Source of the DNA: Vicia villosa
Taxonomy: Eukaryota; Streptophyta; Magnoliopsida; Fabales; Fabaceae
Direction of reading: 5' to 3'
Assembly (NCBI RefSeq): GCF_029867415.1
Contig: NC_081182.1
Location: 16,924,497-16,988,496 of the forward strand
Length of the DNA stretch: 64,000 nucleotides
Part shown: positions 60,547 to 64,000 of the stretch, piece by piece
Layout: each line of letters starts with the position of its first letter
Numbering within the stretch: position 1 is the first letter of the stretch
Notes under the pieces: model-generated
What the model saw: the letters and a program-made list of their open reading frames with translations, nothing else
What the model was told of the DNA's origin: nothing
Databases searched by the model: none
Program-made: the position numbers and the translations under genes

Positions 60547-61523
60547 ATTAACGGGAACATGAAGTTACTGATCACAATATTGCATATTAGCGGGAACATG
60601 AAGTTACTGATTATTTGTATTGAATATTAACGGGAACATGAAGTTACTGATCATAATATTGATTTTTAACGGGAACCTGATGTTACTGATTAAAATATTG
60701 AATATTAAACAGAATATGGAGTTACTGATCAAAATAGTGAATATTAACAGGAACATGAAGTTACTGATCAAAATAGTGAACATTAACGGAAATATGAAGT
60801 TACTGAAACACTATTGCATATTAACGGGAACCTAAAGTTACTGATCACAATATTCCATATTAACGACAAGCTAACGTTATTGATTATTTGTATTGAATAT
60901 TAGATGAAATATGAAGTTACTGATCATAATATTGAATTTTAACAAGAACCTGAAGTTATTGATTAAAATATTGAATATTAATAGAAACATGAAATTACTG
61001 ATCAAAATAGTGAATATTAACGGGAAAATGAAGTTACTGATCAAAAATATTGCATATTAACGGGAACATGAAGTTACTTATTATTTGTATTGAATATTAA
61101 CGGGAACATGAAGTTACTGATCACAATATTGAATTTTAACAGGAACTTGAAGTTACTGATTAAAATATTGAATATTTGCGGGAACATGAAGTTACTGATC
61201 AAAATAGTGAATATTAACGGGAACATGAAGTTACTCATCACACAATATTGAATATTAACGGGAACCTGAAGGTTGCTGATTCAAATATTGAATATTAACG
61301 GGAACATGAAGTTACTGATCACAATATTGAATATTAACGGGAACCTGAAGTTACTGATTTTAATATTGAATATTAACGAGAACAAGAAGATACTTATCAA
61401 AATATTGAATATTAACGGGAACCTGAAGTTACTGATTAAAATATTGAATATTAACGAGAACATGAAGATATTATCAAAATATTGAATATTAACGGGAACA
61501 TGAATTTACTTATCAAAATGTTA
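60547..61523 (+). repeat. 39-bp minisatellite, unit 3
   Basis: Same minisatellite as units 1 and 2, downstream of the Ogre-like insertion; a few unit-specific substitutions (for example GAACAAGAAG near 61380). Confidence 0.95.
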
Positions 61524-61847
61524 ATTACTTTTAATATACATTTTTTTCTATTAAAAAAATTTATATCTGAAACAAATGCGCGTCCCGTACCAGAACCCGT
61601 GCAAATGCACGGGTTTGTTACTAGTTCATTATATGTCAAGTGCCACTACAAAGTGGCTACTAGAAATGCCACTAAGGGCTACAAGAACAAGAATAAGTGC
61701 CACTAAGGGCTACAGAAACAAGAACAAGTGTCACTAAGGCTACCAGAACTACTATATTAATGCCATTAATGCCATTAAGGCTACAAGAACTTAACCTTCA
61801 ACACTAATAAAAAAAACATATTATAAATAAGGATAAAAATATCATTC

Positions 61848-62403
61848 TCATTTCACTTTTTTACCTTTTCCCTTGCACACTGCACCCATGATTTCCTTCA
61901 GCATTGTTGTGTGTGAGTCCGTCACACCTTTGAGATAAAGGACCGAATTCAAAACATACTAAAGAGTATTTTTTTTCCATTTTCTCTTTGAGTTCGGCCA
62001 TTTCATCTTCTTCTTCTTGGACCCTCTTTCTCTTCTTTTTACCAGCAACAACCGACGCTCCACCAGAATTACCACCAGCTCCACCAGCACCAGATTCATC
62101 ACTCTCAACAACATCACTAGCATTGAAGTCATAATGTCCAACCCATGCCTCAAATTGCCTTCACATTACACCTGTCAATGGAGGCAAGTCTTTAACCATA
62201 AAGTTCTTCATTCTTTCATAGTGGAGAGCAATCATCTCCTTTGCCTTGTCACGGAGCTGCATCCAACTCAGAGGAAGTAGAGCAACTTCAGCATTATACA
62301 CCACATACCAATTTTCTTCAAACTCACGCTCACCCCTGGTCAAGAGTTTGACACCTCTTGCCAGAGCCTCAATTTGGAGATCTGTCCACATGAAGTTTTC
62401 CAT
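61848..62403 (-). pseudogene. MYB/SANT-like ORF, unit 3, broken
   Basis: Same gene as at 39066. A C-to-A change near 62163 turns a Gly codon into TGA after TGVM (about residue 80). An extra T near 61975 and loss of six bases in the CTT run near 62012 further alter the C-terminal half. Confidence 0.85.
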
Positions 62404-62412
62404 TTCCTGTAA

Positions 62413-64000
62413 TCTATCATATATGAAAATTATATGTTATGGAAAAGACCAAAATACCCTACTTGCTCATAAACTTGCCACATGGATAGCTTAATCATCT
62501 CCCAAGTTATTTACTTATGTTTTTCTTCTATACCACCAAAAACTACTTTTTAGTTCTTTCATGTAATACTATTTTTTATTCAAAACTATTTCATGAACTT
62601 CTACACTAACTTTTTCTTTCACATCAACACAACTTTTTTTTTTCTTTACACACTTCTTTCTCCTATCACTTCTTCTAATCTTTTTCTACTTTTTCTTCCT
62701 TCTTCCCTCATACGCAACTCTTTGCTACCGATTATAAATTTGGTTTTCCAACAAACCAACTACATCCCAACCATAAATTACAATCTATATTTTATTATGT
62801 TAAAATAAGATTATTAGTTTATAATATCTATAATATATTTCATCTTTTATTTATTTTGAAATTAGAACATATTTTTAAAAGAAAATTCTTTTCACTTCAT
62901 ACTCACATCAAGTTTGAGGAAATAAATGCTATTTCCTCCCTTCTCTAAGCAAAATTTTCGTTTTCAATAAAAAAGGAAATAGAACTTTTGTAAACTTCTT
63001 ATTTGTATTTATTTTAAATATTTTTTTGAATTTATATAAATAATATAAATTCAAAAATTTAATAAATATTTTTTTAAACTAAAAGAAATATTTTAGTTGA
63101 ATTATAAAAGGAAATTTTAGATCAATTTATCAAAACAAACAAAAAAATTATTTAAAAAAATATTTTATGGTTGCTATTGTAAATTAAAAACCAATGTTAT
63201 AAAATATAACGATAGACCCACACACTAACACTATTGATTCAATATTTGTTCCTTCTATTTTATTTTGCTTGAAATTTTATTATTAATTATAAAAATTATA
63301 ACAAGTTTAGATATTTGTAGTAAGTTAAAAAAAATTTAATAAATTTTGTTTTTTCAAATCATATAAATTATATGAAACGGAAAAAATGTGACTAATGACC
63401 CAATATTGAATCTAATGTTTTTGATTATATATGACCAAATTATAATTTATCATATTTTAAAACACCAAATTAAAACAATTATAAAGGGAACATAAAGCTA
63501 CTGATCAAAATATAAAATAATAATGGGAACAAGTTTACTCTTTAAATGACTAAAATACCAATATTTAAAATATAAATCCATAAATTTACTCTTTAAATGA
63601 CTAAAATATCAATATTTAAAATTTTATTTTTTATCCAAATATTTTCATATAGGTAAAAAAATATTATTGATCTATCCAAATATTAACGGGAACATGAAGT
63701 TACTGATCACAATATTGCATATTAGCGGGAACATGAAGTTACTGATCACAATATTGCATATTAGCGGGAACATGAAGTTACTGATTATTTGTATTGAATA
63801 TTAACGGGAACATGAAGTTACAGATCATAATATTGATTTTTAACGGGAACCTGATGTTACTGATTAAAATATTGAATATTAAACAGAACATGGAGTTACT
63901 GATCAAAATAGTGAATATTAACAGGAACATGAAGTTACTGATCAAAATAGTGAACATTAACGGAAATATGAAGTTACTGAAACACTATTGCATATTAACG
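62413..64000 (+). mobile_element. Helitron-like element, unit 4, cut by the window end
   Basis: Starts TCTATCAT at 62413; the 3' end lies outside. Contains the empty target AGACC (63214-63218) of the Ogre-like insertion. It shares variants with unit 3 (for example GCTATTTCC near 62926 and the longer A run near 63326). Confidence 0.85.
63681..64000 (+). repeat. 39-bp minisatellite, unit 4 (partial)
   Basis: Runs off the window. It has one extra repeat at its start (CACAATATTGCATATTAGCG occurs twice, about 63708-63766) compared with the other units. Confidence 0.9.

Larger units (their letters stand above)
42766..61624 (+). mobile_element. Helitron-like element, unit 3, split by the Ogre-like insertion
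   Basis: Starts TCTATCAT at 42766 and ends CTAG at 61621-61624; about 2347 bp once the insertion 43571-60077 and one 5-bp duplication are set aside. The hairpin loop differs from units 1 and 2 (CAAATG in place of CGAATG). Confidence 0.85.
36503..64000 (+). repeat. Tandem array of at least four 3.13-kb Helitron-plus-flank units
   Basis: The anchor TATCATATAAGAAAATTATA (with small changes) occurs at about 36505, 39635, 42768 and 62415. The spacings are 3130, 3133 and, after removing the 16.5-kb insertion, about 3135 bp. Each unit consists of a Helitron-like element of about 2.34 kb followed by about 0.79 kb with a minus-strand MYB/SANT-like ORF. Copies agree closely, differing by scattered substitutions and short indels. 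The fourth unit runs off the window. DNA left of 36503 is unrelated to the DNA left of the other units, so the array begins at the Helitron 5' terminus. Confidence 0.95.

Overview
This is nuclear DNA from a flowering plant, most likely a cool-season legume (Fabeae or a close relative). Three things point there: an Ogre-like Ty3/gypsy element with LTRs of about 5 kb, several legume-type MITE and foldback families, and host genes that are plant-type and split by introns. It is not a prokaryotic or viral window. Only about four ordinary host genes are visible; almost everything else is mobile DNA, much of it nested.

Layout. 1-1.8 kb: first coding exon and 5' leader of an alkaline/neutral invertase gene (minus strand). 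1.8-5.6 kb: MITEs, a 61-unit AT microsatellite, a hAT-like non-autonomous element with 8-bp target duplications, and a foldback element. 5.6-8.8 kb: a decayed minus-strand copia pol, itself hit by a Cassandra solo LTR carrying 5S rRNA-derived sequence. 9.4 kb: a candidate one-helix membrane peptide gene. 10.3-21.7 kb: relics of plant-mobile-domain (MAIN-like) genes beside MULE-like ORF fragments, overlain by a solo gypsy LTR, a hAT-like element and LINEs. 22.07-28.24 kb: an almost intact young copia element. 28.5 kb: a two-helix membrane protein gene. 30-31.4 kb: another LINE relic. 32.2-35.2 kb: a complete eight-exon TRAP-alpha gene.

36.5 kb to the window end is the most unusual part. A 3.13-kb unit is repeated at least four times in tandem. 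Each unit is a Helitron-like element (5' TC, 3' hairpin and CTAG, 39-bp minisatellite inside) plus about 0.79 kb carrying a MYB/SANT-like ORF on the minus strand. The array's left edge coincides with the Helitron 5' end, as expected for a rolling-circle multimer that read through its terminator. Unit 3 is split by a 16.5-kb Ogre-like element (43571-60077) that has two LTRs of about 4.97 kb and only a gag-derived ORF between them. The other units hold the empty site.

The host genes are unrelated housekeeping functions: sucrose cleavage in the cytosol and protein translocation at the ER. They do not form a pathway. All positions and boundaries were read by eye from the sequence; family names rest on recognised motifs and not on database searches.
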